Counted from the first letter of the stretch, positions 32,124 through 54,354 are shown. The stretch is DNA of 64,000 nucleotides from Nemopilema nomurai (GCA_003864495.1 ML133499.1:1116001-1180000); one strand, 5' to 3'. Notes: generated from the sequence alone by a model not told the origin. Translations and numbers: made by a program.

Positions 32124-34627
32124 AATCCCGCAACCATATTTCGTGAAGATTTATCCTTCTTCGTTTAACAAGGATAAGCATTTATACGAGTATGACAAAA
32201 TAGTGTGGAAAGCTTTTTAGTTAAGGTGAAAAATAGGGAAAAGTTTTTTAAGTAATGCAAAAAAGAAGCATATCTTTTTCTAATTTTTATAGCTATTACT
32301 CATTTATTTTCTATCTATTACTTCAATTCACGATCTAAATTTACATGGTTTGGATATATTTGGTAAACATTTTTAAAAGTGATATACTTAAATTAGACAG
32401 TTAATTATTCATTGAGAATAATACATCATACAAGTGAACCAACCTTGTTGTAGATTCTTGCATTCGAGGCATTGTTTTTGAAGAAACAGCAAGAATACAA
32501 AGATTACCAAGCCACTGCTCTTGGAACGAAACATCCTGGAATGAAGATGCATGAACGGGCACCAAGCCTTATAGAGCTAATTATGCGGAATGCTATCGCG
32601 GTTTCTTTTACAGGCACCGACAAAAGATTAGATGTTTACGAAGTTGTGGCCTTTAAAGCTTTCTTTCTTCATGGAAAGAGTTTTGTCAGTTACTTTCTCT
32701 AAAAACCAGAGGCAGGAGCTCTAGGGACAATGGAGTCATTTAAGACAAACGATTCTCAATGCCTTAGGCCCGAGTCTTAATTTTGTCCATGTTGCCTGGA
32801 TGGCTTGCTCACGTGGTCGCCTTAAACTGAGAATTGACCGCTGAATACTACAGAGGTTTATTAAAACATATGTATAATCTCATTAGGATAATTACTCTAA
32901 GAATCTAGAGAGTGCGGAAAAATAACCGACCCGAGTGAGATTGCAACTCACGACCCTTGACTTTGTACACCAAGTACTCTACCGCTGAGCTATCGGGTCA
33001 TGCTTTCAAGCCAGCATTCAAGGTCGTTTTGCAGAGGCAACAATTACTCCATTTTACGACTCTTGCCTCGTACGGCTATCTAGTCTTGCGGTCGTCCCGC
33101 ACCTCCTTGGTTAGTCTTCCGAGTCTTCCTTTTGAAGTCTTTGGGCGCTTTCACTGCCATCATTCATGCCCAATCAAAGACAAATGAAATAGTGTCTCTT
33201 CGTACGACAAAATCCGCCGCTCTTGAACGATACAGAACGTTGTTTATTTAGTCTATTCTTATCATGGTAGCAATCCGAAACAAGAGAACTGTAGAAGACT
33301 TTAAAATACAGCACCACTTTAGCAAGGCCGCATGAATGACTGACGAGTTCTGGGCCTAAATTTCATTAATGTCCCTTAAAGTATACCAAACAATTTTGCC
33401 ATGCTACTCAATTCATCAACACCACTTCATGTAGGTTTTCAAAACTTAGCTTAGGGCCACCTTTATTAAAAATTGTGACTTGCAAAGAATTCTCACAATT
33501 TTTCGTTAATAACAGCCAAAGGTCTGTGACAGCTTAAAATGGCAGTATGAAGGTATTTAGATCAAAAGTGCCTTCTTGTCAACTTATTATGACGCTTCCA
33601 AGTTAATCAGGAGAGGACCAGTAAACCTTGGAAGAAATCTATTTGGATGTCATCTTTAGAGGTTAGCAATTTTCTTGTGTAAAATTCTGTACTTGCGAGA
33701 GACCTAATGATGGAATGTATTGTCAATTTAACATTGTTGTCGCAGCCTTGTACTGGCATCATAGCGCCCAATTGAGATGAAGGACCCTACCGCTTTCCTT
33801 GGAAGGAAGGCACAAAACACCAACAGAGGAGGTGTGAGTGATAGATCTATTTATATGTACAACAGTTCATTGGCAGTAAGTACTAAATAACAAGCTTATC
33901 AAAGAAAAAACCGCGTTGAAACTTCTAATCATAGAAGTAATATTAAATTAGTAGTAGATCGGTGGCGGATGTGTAAAATGCTAGCCATGATAAACTAATG
34001 GAGTTGTTTGTATCACGAACCTATGGGCCAAAGATTTTCAAGGGAATATCAAGCCGAACCTAGATTCTAAAGAACAGAGTGACGTCTCTATAACATGGAG
34101 ATCTGCTCTAGAAATCGACCGGTACTTGAAATAGAACATGTAACTCTCTGTTTTCCATACCGCTCGACCTGATGACGCAATTATTCTCAGTTCGAATACC
34201 GCGGGAAACACTTGGTCCGCAAGGGGACAAGGTTGTATTGCACTAGATCAGTCTACCGAGCCATATTACGTCATTCACTCGATTTGGTACCTCGTTGTCA
34301 CTCAGCCTCGAAACGAAAGGAAGATGAAGCTGAAAGCGTGGCAGCACTTCGAAAGATTTTTTCGATAGATTTGTAGGGTTTGTACGTATCAGATTATTGG
34401 GAAAACTATTCTACTGGTTTGTCAATAAAACGTTTCATTGATCTTGACTGAATTAGGCATAAAGAAAAATAAATCACATTTTCAACTTAAGATTTCGAAT
34501 CTACAATATGCAATGATTATTTTCAGCATTTGGCACAAAAGTTTGACTAAAACTACAAAAATCAAAATAATAATAATTCAAACTTTTCTTAGGTAACTTG
34601 ATATATTTATTGTGCTTATGAACCATA
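32124..34627. other. Intergenic, no gene seen
   Basis: Apart from one SINE at 32908-32999 no feature is supported. The 76-codon frame at 32472-32702 has no recognisable domain. Confidence 0.5.
32908..32999 (-). mobile_element. tRNA-derived SINE copy
   Basis: On the minus strand the head (32929-32999) folds like a tRNA: acceptor stem GACCCGA/TCGGGTC is perfect, the A-box reads TAGCTCAGCGGTAGAGT, and the T-stem GTGAG/CTCAC is perfect. The T-loop is mutated (TTGCAAT) and the anticodon arm is irregular. The tail is GGTTATTTTTCCGCACTCTC. The same family recurs at 21564-21714 and 58208-58290. Confidence 0.8.

Positions 34628-34664
<37 letters not shown>
34628..34664. repeat. AAT microsatellite at 3' end of retrotransposon copy 2
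   Basis: An (AAT)n run directly abuts the 3' end of the R4/Dong-like copy. Confidence 0.95.
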
Positions 34665-36030
34665 GTGGAGACATTTCATTTTCAATTCAACTTAAACTAC
34701 AATTACAAATCTCACTATTACAAGGTAATTTGCAATTGGCTAACCTGGTTTTACAAGAAAAAAACTATAACAATCGTGAGATAAAAGGAAAAACTGAAAA
34801 AAATAAAACAACCAAAGTTAAAGTTAAATTTTTGCAACAAAATATGTAGTACGTAGTACGGATGGCAATGTTGGAAAGTTAAGAAATAAGATACCGTTTT
34901 TGTTGCTGATCGATGGAGAGAGAGTCACACATTTTGAAGAATGAATTGCAGGAATTGCCGAAAATGCCAAGAGAGCTCATAGAAAGATTCACAAAAGATA
35001 CACATTTGAACTTCCGCTGTAAAACAGATAGAAGACAGGCGCGGATCCAGTGAACAATTTGACTGTCGCACAAGACCACCTACGGGTCAAAGAGCGTGGT
35101 CAACGGAAGTTTTCTGAGCCACGCCCTATGGTTTTCGAACCCGATAACATTACCATAGTGCATCAGATCTCCAGAGAAATTAAGGAGATTCCCTTTACAA
35201 GAGTCAATCGTTTTGGTTCAAAATAACAGACGATCCATTTCTCAGAAAAGAAGGCTGTTGTTGTCAGACTCTTTGAGGAAGCGATGCGGTGGACAGGCGA
35301 CAGCCTCTGCGAAGTACTTGACGCACACCTGACGCACGGTATAGGAAAACCTATAGGTTTGCCCCTGTGCAATAAGCTACCTCTGTGTTGGACATGACGC
35401 ACAAAAACAATAGCTGATCTGGATGGTCTCAAAAACAATGCAAAAAGATGTCCGCGCAGCCCAATAATGTATGCGACTGACGCACATTGTTCCTTTAATT
35501 TATGCCACTAGATATACAGAGTGGATGACAAAAGAGATAGGCAGGAGAATTTACGTTTTAATCAACCTGCACCAAATAGCTGTTTGCGATTGGTAAGGAG
35601 AAGAGGGCCGTAAAAGATCGCCCAGTGAGCTTTTCTCGTGCAATTTTGAGCAATTATCTACAAAATGCTCGAAGTTATTACTTTATTTTAAAATAATGTT
35701 TTACTACAGAAATTCTGAACTTGAAATTTTGACTGTCGCATGTGTGTCCTGTGCGACAGTCTGTATCCGCGCCTGGAAGAGAAGCATACTTGCTGTGTTT
35801 TCTTTTTGCATTTGAGTCAAGATTGGATTCAAAACCAACAGTAAGCTCTAAGATATATAGGTAATTGTTGTTAGTCTTCAAGAGAAGATCAGGGCGAAGG
35901 TTTTCTCCAGTTATGATTGATGGTGAAAGAAAGCCAGGTATATCAGCGTAGATGGTAGATTCATTGACAGCTTTAAGAGACGCAGCTAGAAAGTTTAAGA
36001 TAGGGTTATGACGCCAGGTGTTTCGGCCTT

Positions 36031-36031
<1 letters not shown>
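34665..36031 (-). mobile_element. 5'-truncated R4/Dong-like retrotransposon, copy 2 (interrupted)
   Basis: It is nearly identical to the 3' part of copy 1 (about 36064-36720), including the endonuclease segment ENLRPDLLLKTNNNYLYILE and the 3' UTR. It is split by a MITE at 35036-35775. Both sides are AAT microsatellite, the expected target of this clade. Confidence 0.85.
35036..35775. mobile_element. Nested hAT-like MITE of 740 bp with 5-bp target duplication
   Basis: The terminal inverted repeats are CAGGCGCGGATCCAG and CAGGCGCGGATACAG; GAAGA flanks both ends. Subterminal GACTGTCGCA motifs occur near both ends. The interrupted sequence can be read straight across using copy 1 as a guide, which fixes the boundaries. 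No transposase frame is seen, so it is non-autonomous. Confidence 0.9.

Positions 36032-36063
<32 letters not shown>
36032..36063. repeat. AAT microsatellite between the two retrotransposon copies
   Basis: An (AAT)n run lies exactly between the 5' truncation of copy 2 and the 3' end of copy 1. Confidence 0.95.
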
Positions 36064-38797
36064 GAAACATTTCATTTTCAATTCAACTTAAACTACAACT
36101 ACAAATCTCACTATTACAAGGTAATTTGCAATTGGCTAGCCTGGTTTTACAAGAAAAAACTATAACAATCGTAAGGTAAAAGGAAAAACTGAGAAAAATA
36201 AAATAAAATAAAACAACTAAAGTTAAAAAGGATGTAATTCCGGATTTGTCCATGGCTTATTTTTGCAACAAAATATGTAGTACGTAGTACGGATGGCAAT
36301 GTTGGAGAGTTTAGAAATGAGATACTGTTTTTGTTGCTGATCGATTGAGAGAGAGTCACACATTTTGAAGAATGAATTGCAGGAATTGCCGAAAATGCCA
36401 AGAGAGCTCATAGAAAGATTAACAAAGGAGACACATTTGAACTGCCGCTGTAAACCAGATAAGAGAGGAGCATACTTGCTGTGTTTTCTTGTAGCATTTG
36501 TCTCAAGATTGGATTCGAAACCAACAGTTAGCTCTAAAATGTAGAGGTAATTGTTGTTAGTCCTCAAGAGAAGATCAGGGCGAAGGTTTTCTCCAGTTAT
36601 GATTGATGGTGAAAGAAAGCCAGGTATATCAGCGTAGATGGTAGATTCATTGACAGCTTTTAGTGACGTAGCTAGAAAGTTTAGGATAGAGTTATGTCGC
36701 CAGGTGTATCGGCCTTGTTCCAGATATGTTTTGCAGCCAGCAACAACATGAAGGAGTGTTTCTGGCAGAAAACAGAAAGAACAGTCAGAGGTCTGGCTCA
36801 AGTTCCATTTTTTCAGGTTTTTCTGTGTGGCAAGGGTATTGTTCAGGTACCTTATGGTGAAATTGAAAATATTCTGAGGCATGCTACTTTGCACCTTGGA
36901 CCAAAGTTTGTTTATTTGTGGAAGATTCTGGTTAAAGAGATGTGATAATAAAGATCCTTGGGAGGTTAGGATGTTTTGCAGACGATCTTTATGCTCATGC
37001 TGGACAGCCTTTAATGCTTCTTTGGTGTTCCTATATATATCATATTGTATATTTGTGCCACTGCTGGTATTTTTCCATATAGAGCGAATGTTATCGTTTG
37101 GTGAAGATTTCAATGCGTTTCGTAAAACTGTTTGACACTGTAGGAATTTGGTGGATGGTAAAGTTAGGCTGAGTCCAAACTGGTTTTTAGAAAGAATAAT
37201 GCTACTCAAGGTAGCACTTATTGGGAGGTCGAGCCACTGGTGGATGTATTTGGATACAAGGTTGTCAAGATTCTCGACAACCCACGTCTTTGAAAGATCT
37301 GCTACAGTAAGGTTCCAGGAAATTTTAGAAAGAACGAAGTTGTGATAAAGACGTAGCTTATTTTTTGCATGAAGAGGCTGGGAATCGATTTGTTTAAGCA
37401 TGTTTGACAGTGATGATAAAAGGTCAGATTTATGTTCTTGGTTTGTCATTTCAAAGTCAAAATGACGACCGAGGTACTTGAAAGAGTTTCCATTCGAGAG
37501 AGATGGGATAGGTTTGTTGTTTATGAAAAGCTTAGGTTGATACTGAAGAGAACGTGTGGAAAATCTCTTTATTCAAAAAGTGATGCATTTATCGACACGT
37601 ATGATCATGTTAGCCCATTGGCACCAGCGAGTGAAACAATTCAGTAGAAGTTGGTTTTCTTTCTCATTGCTGGTGATAACGGCAGCATCGTCTGCGAATT
37701 GAAACCAATGGACTGGTTGAAACATACGGTCGTTCTGATCAGGTAGGGAAAACCCTAACTGTTTGTATTTTTCAGCTTTTATGTACTGTATGAATGTGTT
37801 GAAGCATAAGATTAAATAGTAGGGGACTGAGGCAGTCGCCTTGAAGCACACCACGACGGACTGGAATAGCAGGAGTATTATAGTGGCTTGTGATGATAGA
37901 GGTTTTAAAATCGGTGTAAAGGCTAGAGATAAGAAGCTGTATGTTATCAGGGATATGATGATAAGACAGTATAGTGGGTATCAAATTATGATGTACTTCG
38001 CCAAAGGCATTTTTGAGATCAAGAAGAGTGACAACCAGCGAGCGCTGTTTTGTACGTGCTTTGTCGATAATGTGAGCCATCATTGAAGTATGTTCAAGAG
38101 TGCCAGAGATGTTAGACGTGAAGCCTTTTTGAATTTGATGTTCAATATAGCCATTTATTTTAAGAAAATCAAACATGAAGTCACGCAAGCAAGAAGTAAA
38201 TATTTTTAGTGGTACTGACTCAAGTGTTATGGGCCTGAAATTAGATGGATCTTCCACGCTATCCTTTTTGTGGATTAAGATAGTGCATGCCTTTTTCCAT
38301 TCATTTGGAATATCTCCGGAAAGCCATATAACACGGAAAATTTCAGTAAGTTTACTACGTAGATAAGGACAATGTTTGAAGACAATGATAGAGATCTTAT
38401 CCAAGGGGCAAGGAGAAGCAGAAGACTTCATTCGGCGAATTATTGTTGTAATTTGCTGATATGAAGGAGGCTCTGACGGAAAAGGGTGATCAGGCTCTTG
38501 AAAAGTGGGTATCCAAGATGGTATTGAAAAACATTGCGTAGGTGAAAGAGAGGAAAGAGCTTTTAGAAAGTACTGAGTGCATATATCATTAGGAAATGTT
38601 GGGAGAATGGATGAACTGGTCTTGAGGATGCGTTTAACGTAACCCCAGAAATTTTTTGAGATGAACTTATCATGATCAGCAATATAAGTAGTGTTAGAAA
38701 TCATAGAACAGCCGATGATCTTGTGACGCAATAGATGAGAGACGTATTTAATTTCTAGAAGAGTAGCATTGTTCATCTTCAGCAATTTTAAGTCCTT
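36064..38797 (-). mobile_element. R4/Dong-like non-LTR retrotransposon, copy 1 (defective)
   Basis: A minus-strand reverse transcriptase carries NFRPITLESVPLKIFTS, LLDLKNAFGEVHHN, RRGVLQGDCLSPLLFN and FADD, then a C-terminal CSFCFLPETLLHVVAGC zinc motif and a restriction-like endonuclease segment (RPDLLL, then YLYILELTVGFES). C-terminal endonuclease placement marks the R2/R4 type, and the flanking AAT repeats point to the R4/Dong clade, known to insert in TAA repeats. It is dead: a one-base frameshift near 37815 follows the LLFN block, and a TGA at 37573-37575 interrupts the frame. The 5' end is truncated near 38797, next to degenerate AAT repeats. Confidence 0.88.
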
Positions 38798-39896
38798 TAA
38801 TAATGATAATAATAGTAAAAATAATAATAATTCAAATTAGAATATAGTATTAACAAGAATGCTGGACGAAACAAATTGTGTAAAGGGGATTCTTAAAACA
38901 GATCTCTCAATAGGTGAAGTTATCGAGGAGAGACAATAATTGAGCTCTTTTTTGAGGTCCATTTTCTTGAAATTTATCGATCGATGACTCTTTTTGTGTT
39001 TCAATGGCTATTGAAGTAGTGACAGCATTTCTTTTGACCTCTTTGCTAGTTTGTAATAATTGTAGAGTATTATTTTGAATTTGGCACAACTTTTACATTT
39101 CATCATAAACAATATTAAAGAAATTGTTCTAAAGATGTTTTTGGAACCCATATGACATAACGTACTTTGTATCTTATGTTGTAGTTGCTTTATGGTGAGT
39201 CAATTACTCTCTTGATGTGTTACTAAGTTTAGATTATGTTACTTTCTTAAAAGCTATAGATGGCTACTTTCTTATATTCATGCCTAAATTCTTACTTTTC
39301 AGTATATATCAATTTTCCGCTTGTAGCCCCATCTAGCTACTCTTAGGTGCCTTGAGCCCAATCTCCACTAGGTGGAAAATATCGAGGCGGAACAATTTCC
39401 TGCGATCTAATTAAATTGTCGAGGCGGAAAATGCCGACTAGCGAAAAGTAGAAAGTGATCCTAATTTTCGCGACGCGACAATTTTCCGCCTAGTGGAGAT
39501 TGGGCTTTAGGCACCTGATGGTATGATGTTGTGCTGTATCTTTCTGCAATGAGTGAAAAATTTTGAAATTGTAATTGCATTTGAACTAAAAAGGCGCCAT
39601 TTCTGCCACTCATATTTTTGACCCTATGATACAAGTAATTTCTCTGGTATAAATGCTGTTACGATTTTCCTTGAATAGATGAAGTCAGAGACTCGATAAA
39701 TATTTTCGTTCTATTTCTTTTTTTAGAAAAGATTTCTTTGAAATTTTTCTGAGAGCAGTTCCTGTACGAGGCTAGCCCAACATGCCGGTCACATTTTCGT
39801 CACATGATATTGATGGTAACACCTCAAACTTTGTATCGGATGACTAAAGAAAATTAAAGACGGAACCTAGTAGTCTTTATCTACAAAGCTTTCAAG
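38798..39896. other. Upstream region of RagA
   Basis: It holds no gene. It includes a 172-bp inverted-repeat element (39345-39516) and the presumed promoter and 5' UTR of RagA. The small minus-strand frame at 38907-39089 has no recognisable domain. Confidence 0.5.
39345..39516. mobile_element. MITE-like inverted repeat
   Basis: The terminal inverted repeats are about 36 bp (AGGTGCCT, then AGCCCAATCTCCACTAGG and GGAAAAT) around a short GC-richer core with repeated GGCGGAA. No target duplication was recognised. It lies about 380 bp before the RagA start. Confidence 0.8.
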
Positions 39897-49274
<9,378 letters not shown>

Positions 49275-50950
49275 TTTATCATCTTAAATGTATCTTTCAA
49301 TTTGTTTATCAAAACTAGCTGTTGTAAAGAATTTATGCCTGTTATTGATCCCCGAAAATAGAAAGACGCTTAGCACCGCTAGAATATAAAAGTTTCAAGC
49401 TAATTAAAGACAGCTTTAGTGAAGTTCGTTCTTGTCGAGCATTATCGGTCAGTAGGATTCGTTTGAAATTTTTTTTTCTTAAATCATAGCTATTACTGGA
49501 TGACTCTTTCTTCGTTTGCACGTGTTTAGATATTTTCTCTAAGTTGGCAACGTTTTGAAATTCCTGGTTTAAAACGAATATTAATAAAGGATATTTATAG
49601 TTTGAACTGAACTAGGTTGCCCAAAAGCCACAGTAGCGGGAATTTTGGCTTTGAATACAGCTTAATCCCAAAAGATCCGGAACCTTTAGCAACTGGACAA
49701 TTTTCGTATTGGGATTGAATCTGTCTATTTAACCAGCCTAAGGTGTTATTCCAAAAACCCACAAGTTGAATCCCACCAACATAGGCCATTCAGCCAGCTG
49801 TCTTTTTTCTGATGGCTTTTTATTGCATTGGCTTTTTGCAACTGCTGATCTTGTGTAGTTATATATCTGATGACAACCTTCTTTCCAACTCCTTGAGCAT
49901 ACTTAAATCTAGGACATCTGTTAAGCTATATCGTGTGTGATAGTTCATAGTTAGTCTTTACTTGTTTTGTATAATCTTTAATTAAATATAATTGATTATT
50001 ATCGGTTTATTAGGGTTTTCGTGTTTACCAATGGTTCGCCTACTTCCAAGTGGATCTAAAGTCTGACAACCAAACATATTGTTGAAGCCTGATGTTTATT
50101 TTTTTAATTAAAATATTTAGCAATAACAAAGAAGAGATTCAGCAATTTTTTTTGACTAAGATGTTTGTAAATTTAGGTCGTTTCAAATTTACAAGTCCTT
50201 CTAGAAAATCAGGCTAAAATTGATGCAAATATGCTTACCTTTTTGAATTAAAATATTTAGCAATAATCAAGGTTCGAACTTACAAGTCCTTCTAGAAAAT
50301 CAGGCTAAAATTGATGCAAATATGCTTACCTTTTTGAATTAAAATATTTAGCAATAATAAAGATTCGAACTTACAAGTCCTTCTAGAAAATCAGGCTAGA
50401 GTTTCAATTTTTACCTTAATGTTTGGATCTCTGAGATAAAAAAATGAGATGAGAAAAATCGCGATACAACCCCTGATACATTTTTATCCGGCTCCCCTCA
50501 GAGGTTACCAACGTCTGACTTAGCCATTAGGTAACAGCTAGTGATCAAAGGATAACAGAAGCCAATAATTAGTCGAGGGTCGAAAAGCGCACAAGGAAGG
50601 GGGGAAGGTACATTTGATGCCCATTTTGATGCCAATGGAGGCTCTAAGATGAAGGGGCGGCTGGATCAGCTATTCGCTTTCTGTCTTGTACTGAATGAAA
50701 TTTAAAAAAGTAATATTGATCTATGCAAATAATGAATGGTCTTTGCAAAGAAAACTTAAGAAAGAGACTTCTTATCAGATCTCAAATCGAACAAAAAATC
50801 AGTTCGGTCACAGAATAGAGATTGCACAGAAGGCTCACTCAAACGTTTTTAGTGGTCACGCATAGAAATGAGGCTACGTCTCATAACGAGTTTATAGGGC
50901 CAGGGAAGCTTCCAAGTTTCCGCGAACCATCGTCGAAGAAATACGAAATT
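49275..50950. other. RagA 3' flank and intergenic DNA
   Basis: An AATAAA-type signal lies near 49583. A tandem repeat lies at 50106-50397. No other gene is supported. Confidence 0.5.
50106..50397. repeat. 91-bp tandem repeat
   Basis: The unit TTACAAGTCCTTCTAGAAAA ... AATTAAAATATTTAGCAATAA is present in about two and a half to three copies with few differences. Confidence 0.9.
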
Positions 50951-51046
50951 ATGGAGAAAAAACCAAAAATACGCTACAATTGTGCAGCTATTAATTGCAG
51001 CAACAATAGTTTATCAAAGCCGGAACTAACGTTTTTCAGATCTGTG
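50951..51046 (+). CDS. THAP zinc-finger first exon (isolated)
   Basis: From an ATG the frame reads MEKKPKIRYNCAAINCSNNS and then ELTFFR, the start of a C2CH THAP DNA-binding domain (C-x4-C spacing and the FF strand before the usual R-F-P). A donor GTTAGT follows at 51047. No later THAP exons with the remaining Cys and His or the AVPTIF box were found downstream. It may be the first exon of a gene, or a remnant of a P-element-like transposon. Confidence 0.5.
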
Positions 51047-54000
51047 GTTAGTTGTTGACACTCGGTATCTAGAGTGCGTATACGAAAACGAATTCAGCAT
51101 AACCAGAATTTATCGATCGCCTGCCCACATCCTTCGTACAGCTGCCGCTAATTTTCTAACTTTATGCTCTCCAAGCTCAATTTTCTTGGAAATGGAAGCC
51201 GGAAGTCTTTGGTAGAAGAAGCCGCGCGCAAGCAAAGGGGTGTTGTTGTCCTTCTTCCAAACTGCAATGCCCTATTGTCAGCACGATGGAATAGAGTTGA
51301 AGTACCCCTGTTGTTGCTGATTCTTTTCCCTTTGGGGCCTAGTTTGGGGCCCAATTAAGAATAATTGTGTTGTTAAAAGGGACATTGCAGATAGATATAA
51401 AAGATGCTTGGCATTTTCACTAAAGTTTTGCGTGGAATATCCGAAAATTTTCAAAAATTTATTCTTAAGAAAAATTATCTTCAGTGTCTTGTTCAAAAGC
51501 AAAAGAAGATTAAAAATTAATGCTTATTTATTAAATGCGACCAAAATGTATTGGTACTTATAAGGACTAACAGGGAAATATCTAGCAAGTTTCTAGTTTT
51601 TTCGATGTTGAGGAAAATATAGCATCAATGACAGGTTTCTATCTCCAGTTCTCACCCTGGCGAGAGTAGCTTTTATAACGTTTAAGCAATGAAGATTTTT
51701 GATCTGATGTTGCTTTTCCCTTTAAATTGATACATCTCTTGTATTTTCCTTATCTACAAGAGATATATCAATCCATCTTTATATATCTTGCTATATTTGT
51801 GCTGCTTCACCGTAACCACTAGAGGGTCCGAGTGTCTTTGCACCCTTATCTATGACGACATTTTTCCATCAGGAAGATTCTGCTGCAAGATTTTTCTTGA
51901 TCCAAGAACATGCTTCTGGCGTTTAGGACATAAGCCTTCCCTGCCATTCTCTGTCCTATTAAAAATCATGGAGCTTATTCTTCTTAGCATCTAATCAGGC
52001 GCTAGGGTCTACTAATCAAACGTGCACTTGGCACGATCATGTAGAAGAACCGGTATTGCGAATAATACTTTAACAAAATAAAACCGGAGTGAATCAATCG
52101 TATTTTGGCCAGATTTTGGCCACGTGCTGTAAGCCAATTGGCAGAGTCTCATTTCTCGGGTGTTTTGATGTGAAATTTGAGAAATAGAGAGCCTTTATAC
52201 ACAAACACCCTAGTCTAAGTAGTACACTAGCACCTGCGGATTTCTTGCAAGGGCCGTCTCATATCTTCTTTAACGCCAACTATATGCCAATTTCTCAATC
52301 CGATCGTTATCTGCAGGTGGCTGTATGCGAAAACAAGCATCACATGCTCACATCTGGATCCAGCATTACAAATCTCGCAGCGCCTCGCCATTCAACCTTG
52401 CGTTGCCTCTCATAAATACACTGGTGCTGTCAATGGAGTCATACCATTGCATAGTTATACCATCCAAACTTGTGATTGCTAATTTTTGATCTTTTGTTGG
52501 AGAATAGTGGTATGTCTAATGAGCCTAGTCAACAGTATAACAGGAGCCTCAATGAAGCAAGTCTGAAGTGAGGGAAACCGAAACTGCACGTGAAACTGGA
52601 TTCGCTCAACAGCCCACGAAAGAGACTGGCATAGACTGGCTTAACGCATATACGGAACAGATTTAATGGTTATTTTTGCAGGTCAGTATACTTGCACTTA
52701 TCTTTCTCCACATCCTTATTACGCAGTATGGTAGCCCATAGCATATTTAGGGTACGGTTTCAGATATTATTTTGACTATAAATGAGGTTTTCCAAATAGA
52801 AATCCTAAGTATTGCCTTAGAAATTGAGTAGCTTGATTCTGGTGGGTGAGAGTTTTCCAGCCATTGTCGAGCAATCGTAGTGGTTGCAAAGTTTGTTGGT
52901 TCCTTGGGGAGTCAGTCGAATCTGAATTGATATTCATTAGCGGTCAGCCACATTTTGTATCAAGCTAAACTTGAGTTGCATTATTCATGACCAAAAGAGA
53001 TGTCTGTGGTAAATTGAACCAATCAAATAATAACTTCTAAATGAGTTATAAAATCACTAAAAACTTTTTGACCACGCCCTAGATTTTCTTTCTCTAGGGT
53101 CCAAATGATCGAAATATGACTGATTGTTGATTAAACCGCTGAATAATTTTTGATGATGAATCACTCGTAGAGAACATTCTCTTCATTAATGCAAGTGTGA
53201 CAATTAACATCTACCAATCAAAAACTATCCTTCCCACAATAATTTCTGACACTAGACAAAATCTTTACAGACAATCCTTCATTTTGAAAGGGAGAATAGT
53301 TTCAGGAAGGTGAAGAAATCCTTTCCAGGGGATGTTTTCTCTCTGAGTTCTCAACAGTCTTTTGTATTTTGCATTTTGAAACGCGTCATGTTGTAGTACA
53401 CGTTGAAAGCAACTTTTTCTCGATTCAAACGATGAAGAAAGGATTAACACGTTTATTATTTCTCCCAAGAGCATGAATACAACAATTTTAGCACCTTTTA
53501 TTGTAAACCACGCAATCTAATCCAGTTGATATTCAATAGCAAGGAAAGATGGCTTGATTAGAAAGTTGGTTGTAAAGGGAAATCTAATTGTCTTTGCAAG
53601 TAGTTTAGCCAAAAAACAAGAAAAGAATCCATGTCTTCAAAATTTAATTAAAGAGTTTTGACAACAAAAAGTTCGCTTTCAAGATTTTGTCAAATGCAAA
53701 AGTAAGGCGACCAATTAATGACTTCAGTATTGGCGACTTCCGCGCAAGAGAGTTCAGCTCATAAATATAACCTGCGGTGAAAAATTTTAGAGAACAATAT
53801 TCTAGAATTCACGATTCCCTGCGCAAGAAGGTTTCAGTTCAAATTTTACGTGGAGGTCTAAATTTTTTGTTAAGTTTCTTTGCTCAAACACCTGTTTTTG
53901 CTTAGACAGCCCTTGTGAGTTGCAAACATCAGACAGAACATTCAAAATCGCTACTGATGTTAATTTGTTTCAAAAGCATACAAAAATTTATCGTTTATAA

Positions 54001-54354
54001 ATAAGAAAAGGCAAAAAGTTATCGATAAAAAACTGACAAAAACCACATTTGTTTCAAGGTTTTGACTAGGGAAGTCAAGATAAACTTTGAAGACGTCTTT
54101 AAAAGTAAAGCGATCAAATTCAGTTGTTCTGTAGAAGCCACGCAAAGATAAATCCTTGTAAAGTTGGCCTCGGTCCAAAGCCTCGAAGATGCGATCTATG
54201 ACGTTCGATTTGACGCAATATCAATGTAGCAATATTGCCCTTATAGGATAGGATAGGATTGAACTCGATTTGGTAAAACATGTCAATGAATTTAATATTG
54301 AAGTGCGATATGGACTTTGAGAATATGCCTGAGCTTCTAGAAACGAGTTGAGAT
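51047..54354. other. Non-coding, no gene supported
   Basis: The only frames are short and unmatched. No continuation of the THAP exon was recognised. The sequence is AT-rich. Confidence 0.5.

Noticed and set aside
32929..32999. Functional tRNA gene
   Set aside because: The T-loop is mutated, the anticodon loop has the wrong size, and the unit carries a shared SINE tail found in other copies.
36223..37449. 408-codon frame as a host gene
   Set aside because: It has the zinc motif and restriction-like endonuclease of an R2/R4-type retrotransposon and is continuous in frame with the RT segment across one stop.
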